DNA of 64,000 nt, taken from the NCBI GenBank assembly GCA_003167215.1, contig PMTV01000054.1, positions 1 through 64,000 of the forward strand, in the 5' to 3' direction. Numbering within the stretch: the first letter of the stretch is position 1; the number at the start of each line of letters is the position of its first letter. Shown piece after piece: positions 38,101-47,650 of this stretch. The notes under the pieces are model-generated. The model ran no database searches. It had not been told where the DNA came from and saw only the letters and a list, made by a program, of their open reading frames with translations. The position numbers and the translations under genes were made by a program. The stretch is from Acidobacteriota bacterium (GTDB taxonomy: Bacteria > Acidobacteriota > Terriglobia > Acidiferrales > UBA7541).

Positions 38101-38298
38101 GCCAAACGTCAGAGCGGCGGTCATGTTCGAGCCGGTGATCTCAGCAACGGTTCCCAATTCGCTCTCGAGCGAACGCCAGAACGTCGTCACGTCATAGAGG
38201 GCGAAAACCGTGCAGGCGACCAGTACGGCGACGGAAGAGGTGATCATGATGATGGCAGTCAACTTTCCACGGAGGGAGAAATTGCGCAGGGGATGCAT
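35134..38298 (-). CDS. Hybrid sensor histidine kinase with two receivers and HPt domain
   Basis: A 1054-residue protein from ATG 38298, one base after the stop of the YfiR gene; an upstream TTG is possible. Order: membrane segment (about 10-35), CHASE8-like periplasmic sensor (about 36-150), second segment, HAMP, PAS, HisKA ([18 protein letters not shown]), ATPase ([16 protein letters not shown]), two receivers with phospho-Asp in [15 protein letters not shown] and [14 protein letters not shown], and an HPt with [16 protein letters not shown] full phosphorelay in one chain. It probably responds to a periplasmic or YfiR-delivered signal and links to the downstream kinase and GGDEF protein. Confidence 0.93.
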   Translation of the reverse strand: MHPLRNFSLRGKLTAIIMITSSVAVLVACTVFALYDVTTFWRSLESELGTVAEITGSNMTAALTFGDVKAANEILSSLRIQTHIVEACVYRADGTVLAEFRRGGSKESFTPPAPLPDQTLFVSDYMLVFRQVRLDGEVIGSIYLKSDLGELHARIALFSVILLAVFILSLVISFLLAARLRLLISEPIGQLALTAHEVSVKKDYSLRVAKGNNDEIGFLVDTFNEMLEQIEHREAALQTAHDGLEMRVDERTRELQKEVADRTRAEQELEDRKQFLNYLIVNLPIAIAAIDNDGAVEMCNPAFEALFLYSQQAILGRSLAELVTNSESRSELESHRNSLLRGDGVHVVTRRSRSDGSLVDVEAHSVPLGREGKRTGGLLLYQDITERKLAEEAMRHAKEAAEAASRAKSEFLANMSHEIRTPMNGVLGMTELTLETELSSEQREYLGMVKTSADSLLILLNDILDFSKIEAGKLDLDLTQFPLRESLGETLKTLGLRAHQKSLELAWQVTEEVPEYLVGDLGRLRQILVNLIGNALKFTEHGEILLLVEKLRDLPKEVELHFSVRDTGIGIAKHKQSEIFAPFTQADGSTTRLYGGTGLGLGIVARLVEMMGGKIWVDSELGRGSTFHFTIHFAISEDKNRERKVPDPEVLHDCSVLVVDDNKTNRIILLEMLTQWGLRAEAVDGARAARAALERNRAANQPFDLVITDLHMPEMHGFGLVEAMRKNSASTHIPILMLSSGSQRGDRSRYRDLAIATCLMKPVQPSELFDALLDELTKVKPKRAKETVAQQPVDEKRLALKILLAEDNAVNRLLARKLLEKHGNTVSVVENGQEALKAIERERPDLVLMDVQMPVMDGLQAIRAVRAKEQISGLHLPVIALTAHAMKGDRERCLGAGADEYLTKPIRVAELFAALGRMKTGNIGPSSSFGPAAELPRPSSSPILDLAEALVRVGDQETLEELARLFIEECPKLMVQIRQALGTSDGIALERSAHSLQGSAASLGVPVISLASQELQKLARSGHWIAARSVFANLEREVATLYSELSTLLRTVPS

Positions 38299-38299
38299 A

Positions 38300-38983
38300 T
38301 CAGCTTTTTCCAGTGGCGGGAGCGTCACGCACAATTTTTGCCAATGCCAAGAGTTTCGAACTGATCTTCAGACCGGCGCGGTCAGCGGCATCCGGATTGA
38401 TGAAGAAACGGACTCGGTTTTCCTCCAGAGTGAACTGGATGGCACCTCCTGAAGATGCGAAATCATCGGTTTCGCCGATCACTAAGACGTATTGGCCGCG
38501 AATCTTGGCCAGGATTTCGGGCAGCAGATGACTCTCGGAAGCCGCGACGAACAAGATCTGGCAGCCATCGATATCAGCAACGCGCTTTATCCGGCTGACA
38601 CTTGCCGGATGCTCCGCAATTATCTTCCCTCGCAACGCGTTATCGAGCGCGCCTCCAAAAGGGTCCGTCCCGAGAACGCAGACCAAGAAAGGAGCCTTAG
38701 GATCAGCGAACATATTCGAAGGCCAATCCACGAATTTCGCGAAATTGAAAAGAAACGCGGCCTTTAACTCATATTCGCTCGGAGGCCTCACTTGCGCCGG
38801 CAAGACCGCTGGGAAATTAAAGGCAGAGGAAAAAAGAATTATTTGTAAAAGGAAACGCAAAACGAGCCTAGAGATTCTGCGGCGCTCGCCGACAGCATCA
38901 GACGATAAATGGCTCGAGGCTATGTTACGCAAGTTCAATTTGCCGGCTCCATCAGAATCGCCACGTGGCCTTGGCATAGCCAC
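38300..38983 (-). CDS. YfiR-family periplasmic protein (DUF4154)
   Basis: A 227-residue protein with one N-terminal hydrophobic segment (VLRFLLQIILFSSAFNFPAV, about residues 41-60). The YfiR pattern follows: PPSEYELKAAFLFNFAKFVDWP, FLVCVLGTDPFGGALD, VADIDGCQILFVAASES and GGAIQFTLEENRVRFFINPD. YfiR normally represses the diguanylate cyclase YfiN; here the adjacent sensor is the hybrid kinase. The start (GTG 38983 or ATG 38977) overlaps the end of the TonB-dependent receptor, so the true start could be later. Confidence 0.9.
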   Translation of the reverse strand: MAMPRPRGDSDGAGKLNLRNIASSHLSSDAVGERRRISRLVLRFLLQIILFSSAFNFPAVLPAQVRPPSEYELKAAFLFNFAKFVDWPSNMFADPKAPFLVCVLGTDPFGGALDNALRGKIIAEHPASVSRIKRVADIDGCQILFVAASESHLLPEILAKIRGQYVLVIGETDDFASSGGAIQFTLEENRVRFFINPDAADRAGLKISSKLLALAKIVRDAPATGKS

Positions 38984-41003
38984 TGCGCTTGATCAGTGTC
39001 GATCTGTTGGATCCAGTCGTATCCGTGAACTCGAGCCGGTGATCGCTTGCAAGGTTTTGTCCAAACAGACTGATTGACAGCCCTTCCCGGTAATGCCAGG
39101 TGAGCCCTGTGTCGACCCTGGTGTAAGAAGGAATCTTTGGATCGCTAAGACGTCCCACGAAGTATGCCGAGGTGTCCCACGCCAGGTTGCGAGGGAAAGT
39201 AAAGTGCGATCGAAGCTGAGCTGAATTTACCGGGTTGCTTCCCTCCGCCGCGGACACCGACGTGGTGTCCTGGCTCGACCGATCTAAATGCATATGAATC
39301 TGCTCGAAGGCATACCCGGGACTAAGCGTCCAGCGATCGGATACCTTCCAGTTAGCAGCGGCTTCCATTCCTTGAGATTCCCCATGCATCAGATTTTCAA
39401 AAGTAGAGGGTATGAATAGGTGAGGAGGAGGCGGGGTCGATTCGAAAACAGGTGCAGCTGGTTCAGTTGTTTCCTGATGAGTGTAATTGCCGTAAAAGGC
39501 CGCGAAATCGACCGAGAGACGTTTCCGTAGAGTAGTTCGAGAACCAACTTCATAAGCGGTCAAGTCTTCGTTCTTGAAATGAGGATTGCCGACCAGCCCG
39601 ATCTCAACCGGAACTCCGTTGGCGCCGGGGAATCCACCGAAGTTGATACCTATGGCAGTGTCTTCACGCGATGGTGTGCGAGCAGCTCGCGAAATTGCCG
39701 CCCAGAACATTTGGTGTCCGGCCGGTTGCCACGTCAACCGGGCGCTCGGCAATAACACGAATCCCGTGTAGTAATCGTGCTCCAGCTTTGTTCCCACTGT
39801 AAGATAGAGTCTTTCGGGCGAGAGAGCGATTTCGTCCTGAATGAATGAGCTGACTATCTGAGTGTTGAGGTCGGCGGGATTGAAGAAGATAGAGAGGTTC
39901 CCGGTAGTTTTTGAAGAGGAATAGCGATAATCCAAGCCCCAAACAATGCTTTGCCGCCGGCCCCACTCGAAATGATGTTGGAAATCAAGATTAAGCGTGT
40001 GGCGAGTCTCCGCGACAATGGAGTCGCGTTTATAATCGTCGTAGGACACTTGGAGGTTGGTCTGTGATCGCGCGGAAAAAACGTGGTTCCAGTCCAATTG
40101 AAAAACGTCGCCGGATAAATTTACGGTCGGATCAACGTTTTGAAGAGTTGAAGATGTTAGGGAAGTTAGAATCTGCGTGGGACTCCGCTCATCTCCCCGG
40201 TATAAATTTCCTTGGATGCTCAGGGTATCGTTCGGTGAAAGAGCGCTATCCAGCCGAAAACCGCCGCTGAGAAGGTGCCAGCCATCGCCTCCGATTTGGC
40301 CGGCAAGGCCGGGCAGCTCGGCCTGGTTAAAATACTTGGCGTAAACCCGATAATTCGTATCATGGCCTAAGGAACTTCCATACTGCGCCGTTCCGAATCC
40401 CTGATCGAGGCTTCCCCCGCCGGCGACCAGTAATGCTCCGCGCGTATCAGCAGCTTTCTTCGTGATGATGTTGACCACGCCATTCACGGCATTTGCACCC
40501 CAAATCGTTCCACCGGGACCGCGGATCACTTCGATCCTTTCAATGTCGTCGAGCGGGATGTCCAACACGTCCCAGTACACTCCGCCGAAGGTGGGGGTAT
40601 ATACAGTGCCGCCGTCCACCAGCACCAACAATTTGTTGCTGAATTCTCCGTTGAATCCGCGAACGCTGATGGCCCAGGTGTTGGCGTTGATTTGAGCCAC
40701 ATTCATACCCGGCACCATTCTCAGAAGATCGGGGATATTCGTCGCGCCCGAACGGCTGATATCCTCGGCCGTGATCACGAATATTGCTGACGCTGTGCGC
40801 GAAAGTTTCTGCTCGTCTTTCGATACCGAAGTCACCTCGACATTCATCAGATCTTCCAGACTCTTTGTCGTCAGGTCTGCTGAAGCCTGTTGCGGCCACG
40901 CCGGTAACGCCAGAAATCCCACCAGAGCGATTTGCGCGAGCGCGCGCGAAGTGATGCACGAGAGAAACTCAATCCTCACTATCCAACCACTGCGCTTGCG
41001 CAT
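38952..41003 (-). CDS. TonB-dependent receptor
   Basis: A 683-residue outer-membrane receptor from ATG 41003 (GGAAGGGGA before it). A signal peptide is followed by the plug domain (about 60-185; TASAIFVITAEDISRSGATN, IPDLLRMVPGMNVAQI, RIEVIRGPGGTIWGANAVNG) and a ~22-strand barrel ending in the aromatic residue F (KATWRF). The substrate is not predictable; by context it may bring phosphate-related compounds or siderophores. It starts the operon TBDR-YfiR-hybrid kinase-MASE1 kinase-REC-GGDEF and faces phoB; the Pho-box-like repeat at 41234-41251 lies in the shared intergenic region. Confidence 0.93.
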   Translation of the reverse strand: MRKRSGWIVRIEFLSCITSRALAQIALVGFLALPAWPQQASADLTTKSLEDLMNVEVTSVSKDEQKLSRTASAIFVITAEDISRSGATNIPDLLRMVPGMNVAQINANTWAISVRGFNGEFSNKLLVLVDGGTVYTPTFGGVYWDVLDIPLDDIERIEVIRGPGGTIWGANAVNGVVNIITKKAADTRGALLVAGGGSLDQGFGTAQYGSSLGHDTNYRVYAKYFNQAELPGLAGQIGGDGWHLLSGGFRLDSALSPNDTLSIQGNLYRGDERSPTQILTSLTSSTLQNVDPTVNLSGDVFQLDWNHVFSARSQTNLQVSYDDYKRDSIVAETRHTLNLDFQHHFEWGRRQSIVWGLDYRYSSSKTTGNLSIFFNPADLNTQIVSSFIQDEIALSPERLYLTVGTKLEHDYYTGFVLLPSARLTWQPAGHQMFWAAISRAARTPSREDTAIGINFGGFPGANGVPVEIGLVGNPHFKNEDLTAYEVGSRTTLRKRLSVDFAAFYGNYTHQETTEPAAPVFESTPPPPHLFIPSTFENLMHGESQGMEAAANWKVSDRWTLSPGYAFEQIHMHLDRSSQDTTSVSAAEGSNPVNSAQLRSHFTFPRNLAWDTSAYFVGRLSDPKIPSYTRVDTGLTWHYREGLSISLFGQNLASDHRLEFTDTTGSNRSTLIKRSGYAKATWRF

Positions 41004-41233
41004 TCCCCTTCCTTCTGCCCAAGAGGACTGAAGCAACGGACCCTTGTTCGAGAGCCATCACGATGGCGAACGGAACGGGTGGGAAGGGAGCAGACAGGAG
41101 GCCAAACTGATGATCGTCAAGTGAGGGCAAGGCATCTAGAATCAGTGAACTACCCTATTGCCAGAGTTTCATTGCGCGAACATTCGCCGGAAAAAATGTT
41201 TCAGGAAGGACGCCGAGTGCCAGTATGAAACGA

Positions 41234-41251
41234 TGTTAACACCGTGTTAAA
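41234..41251. promoter_or_regulatory. Pho-box-like direct repeat upstream of phoB
   Basis: TGTTAAC-ACCG-TGTTAAA: two 7-base repeats with 4-base spacer, giving the 11-base period of Pho boxes. The site is also nearly palindromic: TTAACAC-C-GTGTTAA (41236-41250). Read on the minus strand it is TTAACA-CGGTG-TTAACA, which aligns to the pstS site at 44721-44737 with 14 of 17 identities. It is ~80 bases before phoB and ~230 before the TonB-dependent receptor. Confidence 0.7.
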
Positions 41252-41330
41252 AAATGGCCAGCAATCTGCGTCTGCTTGCTTCCGAGGTATGATTCCCCTA
41301 TTGTGTGGAGACTTCTTAGAAAGAGAGCCG

Positions 41331-42029
41331 ATGAAACGCGTACTGGTGATAGAAGACGACAAAGACATCGTTGAATTAGTGCGCTACAACCTGGAGAAGG
41401 ACGGTTATCAGGTTGCGTCAAGTGGGGATGGCTCAACCGGTCTGGCGCAGATTCGAAAAGCCGCGCCCGATCTGCTGATCCTCGACCTGATGCTGCCCAA
41501 GCTTTCGGGCTTGGAGATCTGCAAAGAGGTTCGCAAGGATGTCACGCTGAACCGCCTGCCGATTCTAATTCTCACGGCCAAAGGCGAAGAAGCGGATCGC
41601 GTGGTGGGACTGGAGCTTGGCGCGGACGATTACGTGACGAAACCATTCAGTCCCCGCGAGCTCGTTGCGCGAGTGAAGGCGCTCTTGCGACGAGCCGAAC
41701 CTGGAGCACCCTCCGAGAAACCGCTTGAGATTGGCGCATTGAAAATTGATCCGGCTGCATACCGTGTAACGCGCGCAGGAAAACCAGTGCAGATGAGCAC
41801 CCTCGAGTTCCGGCTGCTTTATTTTTTGGCGGCGCGTCCCAATCGGGTGTTTACGCGCGATCAGTTACTCGACGCCGTTTGGGGCACGGAACGATTTGTC
41901 ACGCCGCGCAGCGTGGACGTCTACGTGCGGCGATTGCGCGAGAAAATCGAAACGGATCCGCAGCATCCAGGGTTCATGAAAACCATTCGCGGAGCCGGTT
42001 ACCTCTTCGAAACCACCCGTGCGAGCTAG
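41331..42029 (+). CDS. phoB: PhoB-type response regulator
   Basis: A 232-residue OmpR/PhoB-family regulator from ATG 41331 (GAAAGAGAG before it); a longer frame from 41244 would cover the Pho-box-like site. The receiver has VIEDDKDIVELV, phospho-Asp in LLILDLMLPKLSG and Lys in DYVTKPFSPREL. The winged-helix output ends with VYVRRLREKIETDPQHPGFMKT, as in PhoB. It activates phosphate-starvation genes when phosphorylated by PhoR, which overlaps it by 11 bases. Confidence 0.95.
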   Translation: MKRVLVIEDDKDIVELVRYNLEKDGYQVASSGDGSTGLAQIRKAAPDLLILDLMLPKLSGLEICKEVRKDVTLNRLPILILTAKGEEADRVVGLELGADDYVTKPFSPRELVARVKALLRRAEPGAPSEKPLEIGALKIDPAAYRVTRAGKPVQMSTLEFRLLYFLAARPNRVFTRDQLLDAVWGTERFVTPRSVDVYVRRLREKIETDPQHPGFMKTIRGAGYLFETTRAS

Positions 42030-43785
42030 GCTTTTCTGGCGGCTGGGACTGACGTACCTGGTCCTTCTGCTTGGCGTTTTAATCGCCGTTGATTCCTATT
42101 CTGCCCGCGTCGTTCGTAGCCACTCGATACGCTCTGCAAACGATCAGCTCGTTTCGCTGTTCAATCTTGCGCAGGCGCGCCCACCGGACGCATCCAGCGA
42201 GGTGGCAGTGCGTGACTGGACCGATTGGATGGCGAAAAGCGGAGCGCGTGTCACCGTGATCAATGCTTCGGGAGGGGTTCTAGCGGACTCGGCAAATGGC
42301 GCAGGCGACCCCGAAAAACCGAGCGACTGGCCTGAGGTGCAACAAGCTCTCGCTAATGGTGTGGGACGGTCGGTTGATAGTGTCCGTGAACTCGTGTGCC
42401 GAGCGCAACGTTTTCAGCCAGCTTCTGATTCGCCTATCGTGATTCGCCTGGCATTGCCGCTGGCGCAAATTGATTTGTCGCTAAAAGAGCTTCGTCAGCG
42501 GTTACTGGTTGCTTCGCTAATCATTTTAGTTATCGGAATTGGGGTATCCCTGATTTTCGCGCGCGTTTTCGTTGCGCGTGTCGAACACCTGAAAGATTTC
42601 TCACAACGAATCGCGGCTGGAGACTTTCACCCTTGGCTGGCGGTGGGACCACGTGACGAACTTTCCGATCTCGCTGACTCGATGAACAAAACGGCGGCGC
42701 ACCTGGACCGTGAGATACGCTTGCTAAGCAGCGAGCGCAACCGGTCGAGCGCGATCCTCCGCAGCATGGTCGAAGGCGTGGCCGTAGTGGATGCGCAAGA
42801 ACGGCTAGTGTTCTGCAATCGCGCGTTTTCAGACATTCTAAATGTTCAATCAGTGACCAGCGAAGGCAGTCCGTTAATTGAAGTCGTTCGAAGCTCGGAA
42901 TTGATCGGTCTTATTCGCAAAGCATTGCACGGAGAGGAAGGCCTTCAGAGCGATATCGAAATAGGGATCGTGCAACCCCTAAGTTTTTCAGTGACCGCAG
43001 CGCCGGTGAAAGCCCTGGACGCGGATCGAAACGTGCCAGCGGACAAGCCATCCGGAGCGGTGGTGGTTTTGCACGATGTGACCGAATTGCGCCGGCTCGA
43101 ACATGTACGCCAGGATTTTGTCGGAAATGTCTCGCACGAATTCAAGACTCCCTTGACCGCTATTCAAGGTTTTGCCGAGACTTTGTTGGCCGGAGCGGTT
43201 GACGATCCCAAGAACAACCGGCGGTTTTTGGAAATCATTCGCGAGCATGCAGTACGCCTGGCTCGCGTAACAGATGATTTATTGAAACTAGCCCGCATCG
43301 AGGCAGGAAAGCTTGAATTGGAATTTTTTCCGGTCGGCGTGCAGGAACTGATCGAAGGCTGTGCGGAGACGACCTTGTTGAAAGCCAGCCGTAAGCAAAT
43401 TTCATTCAGCATGGAAGTTCCAGCTGGGATTCCGGCTCTGCGCGGCGACGCGAGTCTGCTGCATGACGTATTGCAGAATTTGCTCGATAACGCCATCCAG
43501 TACACGCCGCCGGGCGGCCGTGTAGTTGTGGGAGCAGCGGCAGGGCCTCACGAGGCAACCGTTACGATTTCAGATTCCGGTATTGGAATACCGCAGGCCG
43601 ACCAGGAGCGGATTTTCGAGCGCTTTTACAGAGTGGACGCTGCGCGATCTCGGGAAGCCGGCGGTACCGGGCTGGGGCTTTCGATTGCCAAGCACATTGT
43701 GGAAGCTCACGGTGGACGCCTGTGGGTTGAGAGCGCGGTCGGCCAAGGATCGAAGTTCTCTTTTTCCATTCCTCTGGCCAGCTAA
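42019..43785 (+). CDS. phoR: PhoR-type sensor histidine kinase
   Basis: A 588-residue kinase from GTG 42019, overlapping phoB. Two membrane segments (LTYLVLLLGVLIAVDSYSA near the start and LLVASLIILVIGIGVSLIF at about 160) flank a periplasmic region of ~130 residues. HAMP, PAS and HisKA follow; the phospho-His is in FVGNVSHEFKTPLTAIQG at about 373. ATPase boxes NLLDNAIQYTPPGG and GGTGLGLSIAKHIVEAHGG are complete. It senses phosphate status, probably through PstSCAB-PhoU, encoded just downstream. Confidence 0.95.
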   Translation: MRARLFWRLGLTYLVLLLGVLIAVDSYSARVVRSHSIRSANDQLVSLFNLAQARPPDASSEVAVRDWTDWMAKSGARVTVINASGGVLADSANGAGDPEKPSDWPEVQQALANGVGRSVDSVRELVCRAQRFQPASDSPIVIRLALPLAQIDLSLKELRQRLLVASLIILVIGIGVSLIFARVFVARVEHLKDFSQRIAAGDFHPWLAVGPRDELSDLADSMNKTAAHLDREIRLLSSERNRSSAILRSMVEGVAVVDAQERLVFCNRAFSDILNVQSVTSEGSPLIEVVRSSELIGLIRKALHGEEGLQSDIEIGIVQPLSFSVTAAPVKALDADRNVPADKPSGAVVVLHDVTELRRLEHVRQDFVGNVSHEFKTPLTAIQGFAETLLAGAVDDPKNNRRFLEIIREHAVRLARVTDDLLKLARIEAGKLELEFFPVGVQELIEGCAETTLLKASRKQISFSMEVPAGIPALRGDASLLHDVLQNLLDNAIQYTPPGGRVVVGAAAGPHEATVTISDSGIGIPQADQERIFERFYRVDAARSREAGGTGLGLSIAKHIVEAHGGRLWVESAVGQGSKFSFSIPLAS

Positions 43786-43900
43786 GCCTCGAGTTGTCTC
43801 ACAGCATTCACCTGCCATTAATTCGGTTGCAGTCTTTCCCTGCCATCCTGTACGCGTAGACATTTAATTGGACCCCGGTGATTTAGGCAGGAGGTGGCGA

Positions 43901-44617
43901 ATGGCGGCTACAAAAACCAGCACTGAAGGAATTTTTCAAAGTGTTTTAGTGAACTACCTGGTTTCCCAGGCGCGCACGGTGGAAGCCTCTGTCAACCGCG
44001 CTCTTTGGGCGCTGCTGGAGCGCAACGAGCGGTTGGCCAGCGAGGTCTTTCTGAATGAGCCCCGCATCAACGAAATGGAAATCGTGATTGACGAGCACGC
44101 CATCCGCATGTTGCGCCAGGGAAACCTGGGAGATACCGAAGTGCGGCTGATAGTCGCCACACTCAAAATCAATAACGACCTCGAGCGCATGGGCGATCTC
44201 GCCGTGAACCTTAGCGAACGCGCCATTTCGCTATCGGCGATGGGCGAAGTGCCCATTCCAGTCGAGCTTGAGCCCATGGCTACAGCGGTGCGCGCGATGG
44301 TTTCGAAATGTTTAGGAGCATTGATTTACCAAAACGTGGACCTCGCGACCCAAGTGCTCGAAAGCGACGACGTAGTTGACCGATATCGCGACCATTTGTT
44401 CGAGTCCCTGCTGTCCGGCATGACGTTGAACCCTTCTCTGGCGGCTCCGAATTTGCATTACGTGCTGGCCTCGCGCCACCTCGAACGTATCGCAGATCAC
44501 GCGACCAATATCGCGGAGGATATCCTGTTCTGGGTTCGCGGGCTGGAAGTCCGCCACGGACGCGCAAGGCAAGTCGAAATTTCGACCGAAGACAGCCTCG
44601 CGGCAGGAACTTTGTAA
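43901..44617 (+). CDS. phoU: PhoU, first copy
   Basis: A 238-residue PhoU protein from ATG 43901 with AGGAGG 7 bases upstream; an in-frame TTG at 43868 is less likely. Two PhoU three-helix units are seen, each with the E-R-M/I-G-D motif (NDLERMGDLAVNLSERAI and HLERIADHATNIAEDILF). PhoU mediates between the Pst transporter and PhoR and controls phosphate uptake. It follows phoR by 115 bases and precedes the pstS promoter region. A second phoU closes the pst operon at 48545. Confidence 0.93.
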   Translation: MAATKTSTEGIFQSVLVNYLVSQARTVEASVNRALWALLERNERLASEVFLNEPRINEMEIVIDEHAIRMLRQGNLGDTEVRLIVATLKINNDLERMGDLAVNLSERAISLSAMGEVPIPVELEPMATAVRAMVSKCLGALIYQNVDLATQVLESDDVVDRYRDHLFESLLSGMTLNPSLAAPNLHYVLASRHLERIADHATNIAEDILFWVRGLEVRHGRARQVEISTEDSLAAGTL

Positions 44618-44719
44618 TCTATACGAACCGCCCGGATGCGCCTTCCGGATGCGGCGGGAGCCCCGGCAGCGTGGCCGCCAAGCCAAAGCGTCCCGCATTT
44701 CACCCCTCATTCTCGTCGA

Positions 44720-44737
44720 TGTAACACGGTTGTAACA
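44720..44737 (+). promoter_or_regulatory. Pho-box-like direct repeat upstream of pstS
   Basis: TGTAACA-CGGT-TGTAACA: perfect 7-base direct repeat with 4-base spacer (11-base period). It lies 39 bases before the pstS ATG, and the -10-like GATAAA follows at 44743-44748, as where PhoB replaces a -35 element. It closely matches the site upstream of phoB. Confidence 0.75.
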
Positions 44738-44775
44738 ATTCTGATAAAAAATGGGAGCTAGGAGAATTCACGAAC

Positions 44776-45798
44776 ATGAGAAAGAGCCTGCTAATTGTGT
44801 CGCTCGTGCTCGGCCTGGCTGCCATCGCGGCAGCCCAAAATGGAACGGTGCTGCTAAATGCCGCTGGCGCCACTTTTCCCTATCCGATTTATTCCAAGTG
44901 GTTTGACGTTTACCACACCGCGCACCCGAACGTTCAGATTAACTACCAATCCATCGGATCGGGCGGCGGGATACGTCAACTCCAGGCCGGCACCGTGGAT
45001 TTCGGCGCTTCGGATGGACCCATGACGGACGAGCAGCTCGGGCAATCGAAGTTCAAGATCCTGCATTTTCCCACCGTGCTCGGCGCGGTAGTACCGACTT
45101 ACAATATCGTGGGCGTATCCGGAGAATTAAACTTCACGCAGAAAGCATTAGCTGGAATTTATCTCGGAACGATCACAAAGTGGGACGATCCGGAAATCGC
45201 CAAAGCAAATGCGGGAGTGAAACTTCCGAATGCCGATATCGTCGTGGTTCACCGTTCGGACGGCAGTGGAACCACCTACATCTGGACGGATTTTTTGGCG
45301 AAGGTCAGCGAGGATTGGAAGAAAAAAGTGGGCAACGCGGCCACTTCCGTGAATTGGCCCGCCGGGCTGGGCGGCAAGGGCAACGAAGGCGTTACCGGGC
45401 TGGTCAAGCAAACGCCGAACTCGATCGGCTACATCGAATTGATCTACGCCGTGCAAAACAACATTCCTTACGGGAAAGTTCAGAACGCGGCGGGAAACTT
45501 CGTGAAGGCGGATTTGGCAGGAGTGACGGCAGCAGCTGCCGCCGATGCCAAGAACATTCCGGAAGACTTCCGCGTTTCGATCACTAACGCTCCAGGGCCA
45601 AAGGTTTATCCCATTTCAAGTTTTACGTGGCTGCTGATTCCCGCGCAAATTCAGGACGCAGCGAAGCGTGAGGCCATCAAGGATTTTCTGAAATGGATGT
45701 TGGTAGAAGGTCAGAAGTACAATGAGGGCTTAACGTATGCCCAGCTGCCCAAAGAAGTAATCGCGCGGGAGACTAAAGCGATTTCGCTGATTCAGTAA
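44776..45798 (+). CDS. pstS: Phosphate ABC transporter substrate-binding protein
   Basis: A 340-residue periplasmic binding protein with a signal peptide (SLLIVSLVLGLAAIAAAQ). Phosphate-binding motifs are visible: AAGATFPYPIYSKWF, SIGSGGGIRQLQAGTVDFGASDGPM and VHRSDGSGTTYIWTDFL. It captures phosphate for PstCA. The first gene of a pstSCAB-phoU operon; a Pho-box-like repeat lies in front. GGAG is 13 bases before the ATG. Confidence 0.97.
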   Translation: MRKSLLIVSLVLGLAAIAAAQNGTVLLNAAGATFPYPIYSKWFDVYHTAHPNVQINYQSIGSGGGIRQLQAGTVDFGASDGPMTDEQLGQSKFKILHFPTVLGAVVPTYNIVGVSGELNFTQKALAGIYLGTITKWDDPEIAKANAGVKLPNADIVVVHRSDGSGTTYIWTDFLAKVSEDWKKKVGNAATSVNWPAGLGGKGNEGVTGLVKQTPNSIGYIELIYAVQNNIPYGKVQNAAGNFVKADLAGVTAAAAADAKNIPEDFRVSITNAPGPKVYPISSFTWLLIPAQIQDAAKREAIKDFLKWMLVEGQKYNEGLTYAQLPKEVIARETKAISLIQ

Positions 45799-45799
45799 A

Positions 45800-46798
45800 A
45801 TGTCCGCTGCCGCTACAACAATCGCGCACGAGGTTCCGCCGCAAGCGGGCCCTCGCGCGTTTCTTCGCCGGCTGCGCGGCGGCGACGAAATCGCTCATCT
45901 GATTACTCTCACGTTTGCAGCCCTTATACTCCTCATCACGTCGATGCTGGTGTACGAGCTCTGGGCGAATTCACATCTTTCCCGGGCAAAATTCGGATGG
46001 ATGTTTTTCTGGACTAGGGTGTGGGATCCGAACTTTGACAACTTTGGTGCGGCGCCGTTCATATATGGAACGTTGGTTACTTCGGCAGTGGCGCTCTGCC
46101 TCGCGGTTCCGCTTGGGCTTGCGAGCGCGATTTTTCTTTCCGAGCTCGCGCCGCGCAAGGTCAGTGACGTCATTTCGTTTTTGATTGATTTGCTGGCGGC
46201 CGTCCCCAGCGTGATCTATGGCCTGCTGGGAATTTTTATAGTTGTGCCAGTGATGCGCACGACGATAGGGCCGGCCCTGATTCACACACTCGGTAATGTT
46301 CCCTACATCGGGGCGTTGTTTCACGGACCCAATTACGGAGTTGGTTTTCTGACCGCTGGGATCGTTCTGGCGATTATGGTCGTGCCGTTCATTATTTCTG
46401 TTTCGCGGGAAGTCCTGTTGACGGTGCCGCGCGAGCAGCGCGAAGCGGCGCTGGCGATGGGCGCAACGCGATGGGAATCCACTTGGAAGGTAGTGGTCCC
46501 GTGGGCTCGCACCGGCATCATGGGCTCTGTATTCCTCGCCTTGGCCCGCGCGCTGGGTGAAACGATGGCCGTTACCATGGTCATAGGCAATGCGCCAACG
46601 ATCGCCGCCTCGCTGCTTTCGCCCGGCGATACAATCGCTTCCACCATCGCCAGCCAATTCACGGAAGCGACCGGAGACTTGTATTTGAGTTCGCTGATCG
46701 AGTTGGGGCTGGTGCTATTCCTGATCACGTTTATTCTGAATGGCTTGGCTCGGATTTTGATTGTCGCCACCGGACGCGGAGGAGGTCGGCCCGCATGA
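45800..46798 (+). CDS. pstC: Phosphate ABC transporter permease PstC
   Basis: A 332-residue inner-membrane permease with about six to seven membrane segments (LITLTFAALILLITSMLVYEL, FLIDLLAAVPSVIYGLLGIF). The EAA-type cytoplasmic loop is REQREAALAMGATRWESTWKV at about 215, followed by ALGETMAVTMVIGNAP, both usual for PstC. It begins one base after the pstS stop and overlaps pstA by 4 bases, so translation is coupled. Confidence 0.96.
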   Translation: MSAAATTIAHEVPPQAGPRAFLRRLRGGDEIAHLITLTFAALILLITSMLVYELWANSHLSRAKFGWMFFWTRVWDPNFDNFGAAPFIYGTLVTSAVALCLAVPLGLASAIFLSELAPRKVSDVISFLIDLLAAVPSVIYGLLGIFIVVPVMRTTIGPALIHTLGNVPYIGALFHGPNYGVGFLTAGIVLAIMVVPFIISVSREVLLTVPREQREAALAMGATRWESTWKVVVPWARTGIMGSVFLALARALGETMAVTMVIGNAPTIAASLLSPGDTIASTIASQFTEATGDLYLSSLIELGLVLFLITFILNGLARILIVATGRGGGRPA

Positions 46799-47649
46799 GT
46801 AATCCGCGTATTGTCTGGCGAAAGTCATTGAATTACGTAATGCTGAGCTTGACCGGAATAGCCGCGCTTGGGGTGGTTTCGATTCTGTTTTTTATCCTTG
46901 GGTATTTGATCTGGAACGGCGGCAAATCGCTGAATTGGAATTTTTTTACGCAGCTTCCGAAGCCCGTGGGTGAATCGGGCGGTGGAATGGCCAACGCCAT
47001 TGTGGGCAGCCTGAAGCTGCTGATGTTGGCAGCTTTGATGGGCCTGCCGGTAGGACTTCTTACCGGCGTGTATCTCGCGGAGTTTGGCGGAAAAACGTTT
47101 TCGTTTATCATACGCTACACGACCGATTTGCTGAACGGCGTGCCATCTATCGTTATAGGTATTTTCGCTTACTCGCTGGTGGTGCTCCCGGTGAGGCATT
47201 TCTCCGCGCTGGCCGGCGGCGTGGCGCTGGGGATGATGGTGATCCCGATCACGGTACGAAGCACGGAGGAGTTTCTTAGGGCGGTGCCCGGAAGCCTGCG
47301 CGAAGGCGCAATGGCGCTGGGAGCCAGTAAGTGGAAGACTATCGTTACCGTCGTGCTGCCCGCAGCAAGCGGCGGCATACTAACTGGAATGCTACTGGCG
47401 CTCGCGCGCGTTGCCGGGGAAACCGCGCCGCTGCTCTTCACCGCCTTCGGCAACCGCTTTTGGAGCCCGGGTTTCGAACAGCCGACCGCGTCGCTTCCGG
47501 TAATGATATATACATATGCCATCGCGCCGTATGATGATTGGCACAGGCAGGCGTGGGCCGCGGGCTTGGTATTATTGGGCTTGGTGCTGGTTGCAAATCT
47601 GGGTGCCCGTCTTCTACTGAACCGCGGCAGCGCGGTCAGGAGCACGTGA
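46795..47649 (+). CDS. pstA: Phosphate ABC transporter permease PstA
   Basis: A 284-residue permease with about six membrane segments ([20 protein letters not shown]). PstA-type motifs: [20 protein letters not shown], the EAA-type loop [20 protein letters not shown] and [19 protein letters not shown]. It pairs with PstC to form the channel. It overlaps pstC by 4 bases, and pstB follows after one base. Confidence 0.96.
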   Translation: MSNPRIVWRKSLNYVMLSLTGIAALGVVSILFFILGYLIWNGGKSLNWNFFTQLPKPVGESGGGMANAIVGSLKLLMLAALMGLPVGLLTGVYLAEFGGKTFSFIIRYTTDLLNGVPSIVIGIFAYSLVVLPVRHFSALAGGVALGMMVIPITVRSTEEFLRAVPGSLREGAMALGASKWKTIVTVVLPAASGGILTGMLLALARVAGETAPLLFTAFGNRFWSPGFEQPTASLPVMIYTYAIAPYDDWHRQAWAAGLVLLGLVLVANLGARLLLNRGSAVRST

Positions 47650-47650
47650 T

